Of a stretch of 58,884 nucleotides of DNA, positions 18,721 to 28,700 are shown in pieces. The DNA is from Myxococcales bacterium (lineage in GTDB: Bacteria; Myxococcota_A; UBA9160; UBA4427). Within the stretch, counting starts at the first letter, position 1; every line of letters begins with the position of its first letter. The stretch lies in the NCBI GenBank assembly GCA_022563535.1, contig JADFNE010000025.1, positions 1-58,884 on the forward strand, written 5' to 3'. Position numbers and translations under genes: made by a program. The notes under the pieces were generated by a model. It was given only the letters and a program-made list of their open reading frames with translations. It was not told where the DNA came from and ran no database searches.

Positions 18721-20087
18721 ACATCCCGAACCGCATCTCGATTGCACGGGTGAGACGCTTTCTGGTGCACGATCTGTGGCAGATCGACCTGCGCCCGGGT
18801 TCGTTCGTCGGTTTTGCGACCCGAGCACTTCAGCTGATGATCATGGTCTGCGAGGGCTTCGTGCGGGATCATCTCCTGCTGCGGGCGAGCGCGCTGACCT
18901 ACGTGACGGCGCTTTCGTTGATTCCCCTGCTGGCGGTCGCTATCTCGATCGTGAAGTTGTTCGATCCGAACAATACGCTCGCAGTGACGGCGGTCGGGTA
19001 CATCGCTGCCGGAAGTCCCGACGCGCAGGCGACGATGTTGAAGCTGCTCGGCAGCGCCGACATCGTCGGCCTGGGGAGTTTTGGGGCCGCCGTTCTCTTC
19101 ATCTCTTCCATTCTTGCGTTGCGCCATCTCGAGAAGACTCTCAACTCGATCTGGGGCGTGCGCAAAGACCGCGGCATCGCGCGGCGCTTTTCCGACTATC
19201 TCGCCGTCGTCGTCGTCGCGCCGTTGTTCACGGGAGTCGCCATGTCGCTCGGCGCCACCCTCCAATCCGATCCCGCCGTGGCCTGGCTGCTCGAGGTGCC
19301 CGGTTTTGCGCTGTTCTACGAAAAGGGCCTGCGGCATGCACCGGAGTTCTTTCTGTTGGTTGGGTTTTCGTTTATCTATTGGTTCTTTCCCAATACCCGG
19401 GTGAATGCAAAGTCGGCAATTTTGGGTGGAGCCCTTGCGGCGGTGCTCTTTTCCGTGGCCCAGCAGACCTTCGTCGGGCTCAGCGTTGGCGCTGCACGGT
19501 ACAACGCGCTGTACGGCGGCTTTGCGGCCTTGCCTCTACTCCTCTCGTGGCTCTACGTGTGCTGGGCGATCATCTTGCTCGGCGCGGAGTTCAGCTTCGC
19601 CCATCAGAACCAAGATCATTATCGGCTGGAAGTACAGAGCGGATCCTTGAATGCCGCGGAGGTCGAAACCCTGGGACTCCAGCTTGCCGTCGAAGTGGCG
19701 CGCGGTTTTCGAGACGACACGGCGGCCCCAACCGCGGAAGGACTGGCGAACGGCGTCGGGGCGTCGGTGCGAGCCGTGCGCGAAGTGCTCGGCCTGCTCG
19801 AGGCCCAGGGGATCCTGAGCGTTTGCGCCCTCGAGGGAGACGACGAAGGCTACCGACTCGGTCGTCCCGCCGAGCGAATTCTCGTCAGCGATTTGCTCGA
19901 GGCGATCCGAGGTTCGCGGGGCGAACTTGACAAAGCACTGCAGACGCCCCTGAATCGGGTCGTTTGTGAGATGATCGGAGATCTAGATCGCGCCACTGCG
20001 AGTTATGCGGCATCTCACACCGTGGCGGAAATTCTCGATAAGATCCCGGAGCCACTTCCGCCGGCCACCACACGGAATTCAGCATGA
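18717..20087 (+). CDS. YihY/BrkB family inner-membrane protein with C-terminal winged-helix region
   Basis: A 456-residue protein. Residues about 40-300 contain the six-helix YihY/BrkB domain, with RASALTYVTALSLIPLLAV, a loop FGAAVLFISSILALRHLEKTLNSIWG, WFFPNTRV and YGGFAALPLLLSWLYVCW. The last 150 residues are soluble and resemble a winged-helix module (EGLANGVGASVRAVREVLGLLEAQG). The function of YihY is unsettled; the older RNase BN name was an error. The C-terminal extension is common in deltaproteobacterial homologues. Both ends overlap neighbours by ATGA, so it sits in a tightly coupled operon between the HhH gene and the cysteine desulfurase gene. Confidence 0.85.
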   Translation: MNIPNRISIARVRRFLVHDLWQIDLRPGSFVGFATRALQLMIMVCEGFVRDHLLLRASALTYVTALSLIPLLAVAISIVKLFDPNNTLAVTAVGYIAAGSPDAQATMLKLLGSADIVGLGSFGAAVLFISSILALRHLEKTLNSIWGVRKDRGIARRFSDYLAVVVVAPLFTGVAMSLGATLQSDPAVAWLLEVPGFALFYEKGLRHAPEFFLLVGFSFIYWFFPNTRVNAKSAILGGALAAVLFSVAQQTFVGLSVGAARYNALYGGFAALPLLLSWLYVCWAIILLGAEFSFAHQNQDHYRLEVQSGSLNAAEVETLGLQLAVEVARGFRDDTAAPTAEGLANGVGASVRAVREVLGLLEAQGILSVCALEGDDEGYRLGRPAERILVSDLLEAIRGSRGELDKALQTPLNRVVCEMIGDLDRATASYAASHTVAEILDKIPEPLPPATTRNSA

Positions 20088-21262
20088 GCGAACGAATCTA
20101 TTTGGACCACAACGCCACGACGCCCCTGCATCCCAGTGTCGTCGACGCGATGATTCCGATTCTGCGCGACGGTCACGGCAATCCTTCGAGTACCCACGAA
20201 GAAGGTGCGACCGCCCGCAGATGGGTCGACCGCGCGCGCGATCAGGTGGCGCAGTGCCTCTGTGTGAGTCCCGCCGAAATCGTGTTCACCGGAGGTGCGA
20301 CCGAGGCAAACAATACGGTGTTGCTCGGACTCGACGGGGTTCCGGGCAAGATCGTGACCACCGAGGTCGAACACCCTTCGGTGGTGGCTCCGCTCGAGTG
20401 GCTCGAGAAAATAGGAGTCGAAGTCTGTCGACTGAAAGTGGGGAGCGATGGGCTGATTGATCTCGCGGCCCTCGACGCCGCACTGGAGACGCCGACCAAG
20501 TTGGTTTCGATCATCTGGGCCAATAACGAAACCGGCGTGATCCAGCCGATGGAGCAGATCGCCCAACGGGTCAAAGCCGCTGGAGTCTTGCTGCATGTGG
20601 ACGCGACCCAGGCTGTCGGTAAAGCACCGGTCGATCTCTCGCGGGTCCCGGCGGATTTTCTCGCCTGTTCGGCGCACAAGTTCAACGGACCCAAGGGCAT
20701 GGGCTGTCTGGTGGTTCGAGAGGGCGCGGCCTGCACATCGCTGCTTCGGGGTGGCCCCCAGGAGCGTCGCTTTCGCGGGGGCACCGAGAACGTGGCCAGT
20801 ATTGTGGGGCTCGGAGTTGCCGCCGAACGGGCGCGCGAGGATCTCGAAGCGCGGATCGAGCAGTACGCCGCGCTGCGCGACCGGCTGTGGAAAACGCTGC
20901 GGGACAGAGTTCCCGATGTGCGGCGCAACGGCGACCCAGAATCGACGCTCTGCAACACCCTGAATGTGGAATTTGTGGGGGTGGCGGGAGACATCCTGCT
21001 TCAGTCCCTGGATCTCGAAGGGGTCGCAGTGTCCGTGGGAGCGGCCTGTCACTCCGGCTCGATCAACCCCTCCCATGTGCTCACGGCGATGGGCCGCACG
21101 CCGGAACAGGCCCTGGCTTCTCTGCGTCTAAGCGTGGGACTGGGCATCGACAACGCGCAGGTTGACCGCGCCGCCGAGATCCTGGAGATCCAGGTTGCTA
21201 AAGTACGGGCGGCGGGCGATTCGCCCGGAGATCTGGCAAGTTCTCGCCCCGGCCAGCTTTGA
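20084..21262 (+). CDS. cysteine desulfurase (NifS/IscS family)
   Basis: A 392-residue PLP enzyme that releases sulfur from cysteine as a protein persulfide. IYLDHNATTPL starts the protein and FTGGATEANN follows. The PLP-binding lysine is Lys199 in SAHKFNGPKG, and the sulfur-carrying Cys322 lies in AACHSGS. The neighbouring mnmA is a tRNA 2-thiouridylase that needs persulfide sulfur. Providing sulfur to MnmA is therefore the likely job, alongside Fe-S assembly. No iscU or iscR is adjacent. Translation is coupled to yihY by an ATGA overlap. Confidence 0.93.
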   Translation: MSERIYLDHNATTPLHPSVVDAMIPILRDGHGNPSSTHEEGATARRWVDRARDQVAQCLCVSPAEIVFTGGATEANNTVLLGLDGVPGKIVTTEVEHPSVVAPLEWLEKIGVEVCRLKVGSDGLIDLAALDAALETPTKLVSIIWANNETGVIQPMEQIAQRVKAAGVLLHVDATQAVGKAPVDLSRVPADFLACSAHKFNGPKGMGCLVVREGAACTSLLRGGPQERRFRGGTENVASIVGLGVAAERAREDLEARIEQYAALRDRLWKTLRDRVPDVRRNGDPESTLCNTLNVEFVGVAGDILLQSLDLEGVAVSVGAACHSGSINPSHVLTAMGRTPEQALASLRLSVGLGIDNAQVDRAAEILEIQVAKVRAAGDSPGDLASSRPGQL

Positions 21263-21305
21263 CACCGTAGCGACACCACAGAACAGCCGGCCTGAGAGTG
21301 CCACG

Positions 21306-22418
21306 ATGACAATGACTTCCGACAGCCCTGATCGACCGCAGCGCGAGCGACTCGTCGTCGCCATGTCGGGTGGCGTGGATTCGTCGGTGGCCGCCGCAAT
21401 GCTCGCGCGAGAGGGCTACGAAGTCATTGGTGTTACGATGCGGTTGTCGGGAGATGCCTCGCGTTGTTGTTCCCTCGAGGATGCCGATGATGCGCGACGG
21501 GTGGCCGATACCCTGGGCATTCGCTTCTTCGTCGCCAACTACGCGCGACAATTTCGAAAGGAAGTCATCGAAACATTTGCCGACGAGTATCTCGCCGGAC
21601 GTACGCCCATCCCGTGCGTCACCTGCAATTCCCGCTTCAAGTTCGAACATCTGATGACGAGGGCCGATGTCTTCGGCTCGACCTCGGTGGCGACGGGGCA
21701 CTACGCGCGCATTGAACACGATCCCGAAAACGCTCGAGCGCGGTTGTTTCGCGCGAGGGATCGACGCAAAGACCAAAGTTACTTCCTTTTCGAACTCACT
21801 CAGGATCAACTGGCCCGGGCGCGGTTTCCGCTCGGCGAGATGAGCAAGGATGAGGTGCGAAAGTTGGCGCGAGAATTGGGCCTTGCTACGGCGGACAAAC
21901 CCGAGAGCCAGGAAATCTGTTTCGTACCCGACGGGGACTACGCTGCCGTAGTCGAAGCAGTCCGGCCCGAGGCCAAGAAACTCGAGGGCGAGATCGTCGA
22001 TGCCAAGGGTTCAGTCCTCGCGCGCCATCGCGGCATCCATCGATTCACCGTGGGCCAGCGCCACGGTCTGGGAATCGATCACGCGAACCGACCGCTGTAC
22101 GTGAACCGCATCGATGCGCAGACGGGTCGAATCATCGTGGGGGATCGTGAAGAACTCGATGCGCTGACGGCCATGATCGATCGCGTGAACTGGATTAGCG
22201 GCGAGCCGCCCCGGGAAGCCCTGCGCGCGCGGGTGCAGATTCGCCATCGACACGAGGCGGCGCTGGCCATGTTGTACGTCGAAGCGGACGGCCGTGTTCG
22301 GGTGGAGTTCGAGGCACCCGTACAGGCCGTGACCCCGGGGCAAGCGGCGGTCTTCTACGATGCCGAGTTCAATGAAGAAGTCCTGGGCGGCGGCTGGATC
22401 GGTGACTCCGCGGCATGA
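21306..22418 (+). CDS. mnmA: tRNA-specific 2-thiouridylase MnmA
   Basis: A 370-residue enzyme that thiolates U34 of Glu, Gln and Lys tRNAs. The PP-loop SGGVDSS is at residues 21-27. A first catalytic cysteine lies in PCVTCNSRFKFEHL and a second in SQEICFVPDGDY. The HRGIHRFTVGQRHGLG block is also characteristic. The frame is open upstream inside the desulfurase gene, but the ATG at 21306 (or 21312) is the first sensible start, with GAGAG upstream. The persulfide donor is probably the enzyme encoded just before it. Confidence 0.95.
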   Translation: MTMTSDSPDRPQRERLVVAMSGGVDSSVAAAMLAREGYEVIGVTMRLSGDASRCCSLEDADDARRVADTLGIRFFVANYARQFRKEVIETFADEYLAGRTPIPCVTCNSRFKFEHLMTRADVFGSTSVATGHYARIEHDPENARARLFRARDRRKDQSYFLFELTQDQLARARFPLGEMSKDEVRKLARELGLATADKPESQEICFVPDGDYAAVVEAVRPEAKKLEGEIVDAKGSVLARHRGIHRFTVGQRHGLGIDHANRPLYVNRIDAQTGRIIVGDREELDALTAMIDRVNWISGEPPREALRARVQIRHRHEAALAMLYVEADGRVRVEFEAPVQAVTPGQAAVFYDAEFNEEVLGGGWIGDSAA

Positions 22419-22422
22419 GTGG

Positions 22423-23166
22423 ATGGCAAGCGTGAGCGCAACAGATTCCATTGATGAGGGTGAGCCTGCCTGGCCCGCGGCCAGCGATCTCGAAGCCGTG
22501 CTCGATCACAAATTCAGTTCCATCTCGCTGCTCGAGACGGCGCTTCGCCACGCTTCCTATGCCCATGAATCGAACGTGGGCGAGAGCAACGAGCGACTCG
22601 AGTTCCTGGGCGACTCGATCCTCGGGTTGGTGGTGGCCCACGCGCTTTACCGCGCCCATCCCGATTGGAGCGAGGGCGACCTTTCGCTGGCGTTGCAGCA
22701 CGTGGTCGAGCAGCGCTCGCTTGCCAAGTTGGCCCTCGAACTGGGGATCGGGCCGTATCTTCGACTCGGGCGCACCGAAAGGCAATCGGCGGGAGCGACC
22801 AAGCCGGGCATCCTGGCGGACGCCGTCGAGGCCATCCTCGGAGCCATGTATCTGGACGGCGGACTCGCCCCGGTCGAGCGCTTGCTGCACCGGGTGTTCG
22901 AGAGCGCGCTCAGCAAGGATGCATTCCCGCTTCAGCGCGATGCGAAGACGCGCTTCCAGGAGTGGGTCATGGCTCATACTGGCGCCTTTCCCACCTACGA
23001 GTGCACGGGAAACTCCGATATCGACGGCGATGACAATCGCTTTACGGTCCACGTGCTGATCGGGGATGAAAGTTGGGGAGAGGGGACGGCGCGCAGCAAG
23101 CGGCGGGCACAGCAAATCGCCGCGACGGTTGCACTCGAACGGGTTGATCGCGAGGCAGCGGATTGA
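22423..23166 (+). CDS. rnc: ribonuclease III
   Basis: A 247-residue double-strand-specific endoribonuclease for rRNA and mRNA processing. The RNase III signature NERLEFLGDSILG is present. The second acidic cluster (GILADAVEAILGAMYLDGG) carries the catalytic Asp and Glu. A C-terminal double-stranded RNA-binding domain follows (TRFQEWVMAHTGAFPTYEC, then KRRAQQIAATVAL). The start is probably the ATG at 22423, only 4 bp after mnmA; a GTG at 22432 is an alternative. The stop overlaps the era start, the frequent rnc-era pair. Confidence 0.95.
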   Translation: MASVSATDSIDEGEPAWPAASDLEAVLDHKFSSISLLETALRHASYAHESNVGESNERLEFLGDSILGLVVAHALYRAHPDWSEGDLSLALQHVVEQRSLAKLALELGIGPYLRLGRTERQSAGATKPGILADAVEAILGAMYLDGGLAPVERLLHRVFESALSKDAFPLQRDAKTRFQEWVMAHTGAFPTYECTGNSDIDGDDNRFTVHVLIGDESWGEGTARSKRRAQQIAATVALERVDREAAD

Positions 23167-24068
23167 CGGCGCGAGACGAGCCAGTGCCCGCTCTGCCATT
23201 TCGCGCGGGGTTTGCCGCGATCCTGGGCCCGCCCAACGCCGGCAAGTCGACCTTGATGAATCGCATCCTGGGTGAAAAGCTCGCCATCGTTTCGCGCAAG
23301 CCCCAGACCACTCGCAGCCGGATCCTGGGGATTCACACGACTGCCAATGCACAGGTCTTGTTCGTGGATACACCGGGCTTGCACGCAAGCAGCAAACTAC
23401 TCAACACCGCACTCAACGAAGCCGTGGAAGATGCCGCGCGCAAATGTGACGTCGGGGTGATCTTGGTCGATCTCACCGAGGGATGGCAGGAGATCCATCA
23501 GGTGCTACGCGAAAAGCTCGCTGGTTTCGACAAACACATTATCGTGGTCGGCACCAAGTGCGATCTGGCCGGGGCAGAGAAGCAGATCGAAATTCCCCCG
23601 GCCTCCGGTGAGCCCGTCGTGATGCTGCGGGCTTCGGGGCTCACGGGCGAAGGTACGGCCGAGGTCGTGGCGGCGATTATCGGGCATCTGCCCGAGTCCC
23701 CGCCGCTCTTCGACAAAGACATCCTGACGGATCGACCCGTGCGCTGGCTCGCCGGCGAGTTCGTGCGAGAAGCGGTCTTCGAGTATCTCGGACAAGAACT
23801 GCCTTACAGCATGGCGGTGGACGTGGTCAAGTACAAAGAAGATGCGGCCGACCTGGTGATCATTCATGCAAATATTCTGGTGATGCGAGACTCCCAGAAG
23901 CGCATTGTGGTGGGGAAGGGCGGCGAAATGGTAAAGCGAATCGGGATTCGTGCCCGCAAGCAGATCGAGGCGATGATCGGGAGCCAGGTCCATTTGAAGC
24001 TCTTCGTGAAGGTCGATCCCAAGTGGCTCAAGAGTGCGAAGCGAATTGACGCGCTCGGATACAATTGA
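23163..24068 (+). CDS. era: GTPase Era
   Basis: A 301-residue Ras-like GTPase that assists 30S assembly by binding 16S rRNA near its 3' end. G1 is GPPNAGKST, G3 is DTPG in FVDTPGLHAS, and G4 is TKCD. The KH domain at the C-terminus includes VGKGGEMVKRIGIRARKQIE. The TTG at 23163 overlaps the rnc stop (TTGA); a GTG at 23184 is the alternative. The order rnc-era is conserved in many bacteria. Confidence 0.95.
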   Translation: MTARDEPVPALPFRAGFAAILGPPNAGKSTLMNRILGEKLAIVSRKPQTTRSRILGIHTTANAQVLFVDTPGLHASSKLLNTALNEAVEDAARKCDVGVILVDLTEGWQEIHQVLREKLAGFDKHIIVVGTKCDLAGAEKQIEIPPASGEPVVMLRASGLTGEGTAEVVAAIIGHLPESPPLFDKDILTDRPVRWLAGEFVREAVFEYLGQELPYSMAVDVVKYKEDAADLVIIHANILVMRDSQKRIVVGKGGEMVKRIGIRARKQIEAMIGSQVHLKLFVKVDPKWLKSAKRIDALGYN

Positions 24069-24090
24069 GCGGTACGAGCAATCGGGCGCA

Positions 24091-25107
24091 ATGATGCCAG
24101 TGACAAACTCGCTGTGGCGCGCGCTGATCGGGGTCCCGCTTTGTTGTTGCGTTGCGAGTGCGCCCCTCGCGGTTGCCTCCGACGATGTATGGCGAATCAA
24201 TTTCGAAATCGAAAACGACGTGCTCGTGGCCGAGGACCGGCACTACACCAATGGACTGTTTTTGAGTTTGCTGGCGCCCAGGGATTACGTGCCGTCGTGG
24301 ATTGCGACCGCGGCCCGTCTTCTGCCCCCGTTCACCGACGATCCCTCCGAGGTTCGCTGGGGGGTCGCGCTCGGGCACGAAATGTATACGCCCGAGGATT
24401 ACTTCAGAAGAACGTTGATCCTCGACGATCGACCCTACGCGGGATGGTTGTTCGCGCGCTTTGAGTTGTATCGCGATCGCAACCGAGACCTGCCCGACAA
24501 GATTCCCTACCTCGACAGTTTTCGCGTCAGCCTGGGCGTAGTGGGCCCGGCTGCAATTGCCAAAGAGGCTCAGGCTGGAATTCACGCAGTCTTTTTCTCT
24601 CCGAAGTTCGTCGGCTGGGACAACCAACTCAAAAATGAAGTCGGACTGATCTTGCGCCGGGGCCGGCACTGGCGAATCCCGGGCGAGGCCATCGAGGTTG
24701 GCCGGGGTCTTTGCGTGGACGCGATCGCGAATCTGACCCTTGACCTCGGGAACGTGAAGACAGCCGCCACCACCGGTGTGATGTTGCGCGGGGGTTGGCG
24801 GTTGCCGCAGGACTTTGGTCTCGGACGCTTTTCCCCGGCCGAGGACCCCGACTCGGGCATGCGCCTGTATGCGTTTATCGGCGCGGACATCTCTGCCGTG
24901 GTCCGCAACATCTTCCTCGACGGCAATACCTTTCGCGACAGCCACAGCGTGGACAAGCAAGTGATGGTGATTCACGCGCCGATCGGAATCGCATTCGCCC
25001 GGGGAGGCTTTCGAACCTCGCTTTCGGTGATCTGGATCTCCCAGGAGTTCCGGGGACAGGATGGCGCCGATCTCTCTGGGCGCTGGTCCCTCGGCTGGGC
25101 TTACTGA
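24091..25107 (+). CDS. LpxR-family lipid A 3'-O-deacylase
   Basis: A 338-residue outer-membrane protein of the LpxR (DUF2219) family, expected to remove 3'-linked acyl chains from lipid A. A signal peptide spans about residues 1-30. The mature N-terminus has the family block NFEIENDVLVAEDRHYTNGL, including the Asp/His region near the proposed active site. DDRPYAGWLFARFE follows. Alternating beta-strand segments continue to a C-terminal aromatic residue (WAY), typical of beta-barrels. The start is ATG at 24091, or the next codon. This supports a lipid A-containing outer membrane. It follows era by 22 bp but is functionally unrelated. Confidence 0.85.
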   Translation: MMPVTNSLWRALIGVPLCCCVASAPLAVASDDVWRINFEIENDVLVAEDRHYTNGLFLSLLAPRDYVPSWIATAARLLPPFTDDPSEVRWGVALGHEMYTPEDYFRRTLILDDRPYAGWLFARFELYRDRNRDLPDKIPYLDSFRVSLGVVGPAAIAKEAQAGIHAVFFSPKFVGWDNQLKNEVGLILRRGRHWRIPGEAIEVGRGLCVDAIANLTLDLGNVKTAATTGVMLRGGWRLPQDFGLGRFSPAEDPDSGMRLYAFIGADISAVVRNIFLDGNTFRDSHSVDKQVMVIHAPIGIAFARGGFRTSLSVIWISQEFRGQDGADLSGRWSLGWAY

Positions 25108-25196
25108 GGCGGCAACTTTGCCAGCGAAAGCCCCGTAAAAGCGACAATTTATTCTTCACCCTCGAACTCCGCGAAGAGTCTTCTCAAGTAACGAAA

Positions 25197-25216
25197 GCCA
25201 GTTGACGTTAACTGGC
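25197..25216 (+). promoter_or_regulatory. dyad operator upstream of merR-icmF
   Basis: GCCAGTT and AACTGGC are perfect inverted arms around GACGTT, making a near-palindrome of 20 bp with a single mismatched pair position. It includes TTGACGTTAAC. The shape resembles sites described for MerR-type regulators of acyl-CoA and branched-chain amino acid catabolism such as LiuR. It is the best candidate for autoregulation of the MerR gene that starts 62 bp downstream. Confidence 0.55.
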
Positions 25217-25277
25217 AAAGATGGCTTGCGGACTCTATCATTCCGCAGTTTCAGTGCCCGCGTCCGAGGAGTCCAAA

Positions 25278-25742
25278 TTGCCAGGAGCCCCCCAATCCGA
25301 GCGTGCGGAGGCAAGCCCGCAGCGCGACCTCGAGACCGCTGTTGAACTTGTCGAGATTGCAGAGGCCTGCCGTTCGACCGGAATGTCTCCGCGCACCGTG
25401 CGCTACTACGAAGAGTTGGGGCTGTTGCCGGGTGTTCGTCGCCGGGCCTCGGGTCGCCGGGTCTACGGAAGAGACGAACTCGAGCGCCTGGCCTTCATCG
25501 GGCGTCTCAAGAAGCTCGGATTGAGCCTGGCTGAAATCAAAGAGCTCAACGCCGTGTACAGCATTGGCGGCTCGACCCGGGATATGCTGCGACTGCTCGA
25601 CGGCCACCTCGGCGGACATCTCGAAGAACTCGACTCGCGGATCGCCGAACTCGTTTCCCTGCGCGACGAAATGGTTCAATACAGAGACCATGTCGGTGCA
25701 AGGGTTCAGGCAATCGGTGCGAATCCGGGGAAAGGCGAATGA
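25278..25742 (+). CDS. MerR-family transcriptional regulator (LiuR-like by context)
   Basis: A protein of about 154 residues. The MerR winged helix-turn-helix (VEIAEACRSTGMSPRTVRYYEELGLL, RRVYGRDELERLAFIGRLKKLG) is followed by a dimerisation helix and no obvious metal-binding cysteine pair. This fits organic-ligand members such as LiuR. The TTG at 25278 is chosen as start because GAGGAG sits 6 bp upstream. The ATG at 25221 lies only 4 bp after the operator dyad and lacks a Shine-Dalgarno. The stop overlaps the icmF start by ATGA. It probably controls the IcmF/mutase module in response to an acyl-CoA; the ligand is inferred. Confidence 0.85.
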   Translation: MPGAPQSERAEASPQRDLETAVELVEIAEACRSTGMSPRTVRYYEELGLLPGVRRRASGRRVYGRDELERLAFIGRLKKLGLSLAEIKELNAVYSIGGSTRDMLRLLDGHLGGHLEELDSRIAELVSLRDEMVQYRDHVGARVQAIGANPGKGE

Positions 25743-28700
25743 GCAACCCCCGCGAACAGCTCGTTGCGACCCCCGGTCCGTTGCAACCCGTTCGCGTGGT
25801 GACGGCGGCTTCGCTGTTCGACGGTCATGATGTTGCGATCAATATCATGCGCCGCATCTTGCAAGCCCAAGGGGCTGAGGTGATCCATCTCGGCCACGAT
25901 CGATCGGTGCAGGAGATCGTCGACGCGGCCATTCAAGAGGATGCCCACGCGATTGCGGCTTCGTCCTATCAGGGCGGTCACATCGAGTTCTTCAGCTACA
26001 TGGTCGAAGAACTGCGCGCCCGGGGTGCTCCGGACGTGCTCGTCTACGGGGGGGGCGGCGGGACCATTACCCCCGATGAGATCGAACTGCTCGAGGGCTC
26101 GGGCGTCGCGCGAATTTTCAGTCCCGAGCTCGGCCGTGAACTGGGTCTCGAAGGCATGATCTGCACGATAATCGACGAGTGCCGGGAGCAGGCCCGCGAG
26201 ATTGCGTCGGACGAGGTATCGAAACTCGCGGCAGACGACCCGCGGTCGATCGCGCGAGTCATCAGCCTGGTGGAGTCCACTCATGCACGGGGCGAAACCG
26301 AAACCCTCGCATGGGCCTCTCTGCGCGCGCGCCTCACCGCGATGGCGGGCGAGCGCGCGGCGCTGGTTCTGGGACTCACGGGAACCGGCGGCGCGGGAAA
26401 GTCGAGCGTGCTCGATGAGATCCTGCGTCGGCTGCGTCGCGATGCTCCGGAAGCGAAGATCGCACTGCTGCTGGTCGATCCCACCCGCCGGCGTTCCGGA
26501 GGTGCCTTGTTGGGCGATCGCATCCGGCTCAATGCGCTAGGGGGTCCCAATGTTTTCGTTCGTTCGATGGCCACACGCCAGGCCAACCTCGCGCTGTCGC
26601 AATCGGTCGCCGATTCGCTCCGGGTGCTCAAGGCGGCGCGCTTCGATCTGGTGATCCTGGAGACGGCGGGGATCGGGCAAAGCGATTCCGAGGTGGTCGA
26701 CCTGGTGGATCTCTCCGCATACGTGATGACGCCGGAATACGGCGCACCTTCGCAACTCGAAAAAATCGACATGCTCGAACTGTCGGACTACATCGTGATC
26801 AACAAGTCGGACCGTCGGGGTGCGCTCGATGCGCTGCGCGACGTTCGTAAACAGTGGAAGCGCAACAACGTCGCCTTCGAAACGCCGGACGAACAGGTTC
26901 CGGTCTTTCCGGCGATCGCACATCAGTGGAACGACCCCGGCGTGGACCGTCTTTACGAAGCGATCCGTCGGGATCTCGTGACCTCGGGTGCCCGGGTCTT
27001 CGAGGGCGATGCCCCGGCAGTCCAGACCGCCGATGTAGGTAGCGGCGCGATACTGCCGGCTTCGAGTGAACGCTATCTGGCCGAAATCGCCGAAACCGTG
27101 CGCGACTATCGAAAGCAAACCGAAGTGATGGCCGAACGCGCAGCGGTAGCCGAAGGCATTGCGCGGACCCTGCGCGACCTCGATGCTGACGCAACTGCGT
27201 CTCCTTTACTCGACGCCGGGGCCCGGGAGGCCCTCGCCGAACGACGCCAGAGCATCCTCGACGGGCTACCGGCCGAGTTGCGAACGGCGCTCACCGGCTG
27301 GCCGGCCACCCGCGAGCGCTACACGGCCAGCGAGCAGAACTATCAAGTGCGCGATCGCGAGATCAAGGTGCGGAACTATCACGAAACCCTGTCGGGAACC
27401 GCGGTCGCCAAGGTTGCGCTTCCCCGGACCGACGATTGGGGAGCGCTGGCGCGCTATCTGCGGCTGGAAAATCTCCCGGGGAGCTTTCCGTTTACCAGCG
27501 GCGTCTTTCCCTTCAAGCGCGAAGGCGAAGACCCCACGCGGATGTTCGCCGGAGAGGGAACACCCGAGCGCACCAATCGTCGCTTTCACTACTTGTGTCG
27601 CGGCCAGAGCGCCGCGCGTCTGTCCACCGCCTTTGACAGCGTGACCCTTTACGGCCGCAATCCCGACCGGCGTCCCGACATCTTCGGCAAGGTGGGAAAT
27701 TCGGGGGTCTCCGTTTGTTCATTGGACGACGCAAAGAAACTCTATTCGGGATTCGATTTGTGCGATCCCGCGACCTCGGTCTCGCTCACCATCAACGGTC
27801 CCGCACCGATCATCCTGGCGTTTTTCTTGAATGCGGCAATCGATCAGCAGGTAGAAAAACATTTGATCGAATGCGGAGAACTCGAAGCGGTGCGCGAGCG
27901 CCTGGGCGGCGATGGGTTGCCCGAATACGGCGGCGACCTCCCGGACGGTCACGACGGACTCGGGCTCGGGTTGCTCGGTATTTCCGGAGATCGCGCCGTC
28001 GACATCGAGACCTACGAGCGCATCAAGGCCAGTACCCTCAGCCGGGTTCGCGGCACCGTACAAGCCGACATTCTCAAAGAGGACCAGGCCCAGAATACCT
28101 GCATCTTCTCCATCGGCTTCGCGCTGAAGATGATGGGAGATATCCAGCAGTATTTCGTCGACCACGGTGTGCACAAATTCTACTCGGTTTCGATTTCCGG
28201 CTACCACATGGCCGAAGCCGGGGCGAACCCCATTACTCAGCTCGCATTCACCCTCGCCAACGGCTTGACCTTCGTCGAGTACTACCGAGCCCGGGGCATG
28301 GAGGTGGATGATTTTGCTGCGAACTTTTCATTTTTCTTCAGCAATGGTCTCGATCTCGAGTACAACGTGATCGGTCGCGTGGCCCGACGCATCTGGGCCA
28401 TCGCCATGAGGGATCGCTATGGGGCGTCGGCGCGCAGCCAGAAGCTCAAGTACCACATCCAGACGTCGGGCCGTTCACTGCATGCTCAGGAGATGCACTT
28501 CAACGATATTCGCACCACCCTCCAGGCGCTGACGGCGCTGCAGGACAACTGCAATAGCCTGCACACCAACGCATTCGACGAAGCCGTCACCACACCCACC
28601 GAGGATTCAGTGCGGCGCGCTGTTGCGATTCAGCTGATCATTCAGCGCGAGTTGGGAACTGCGAAGAACGAAAATCCCACCCAAGGTTCCTACCTGATCG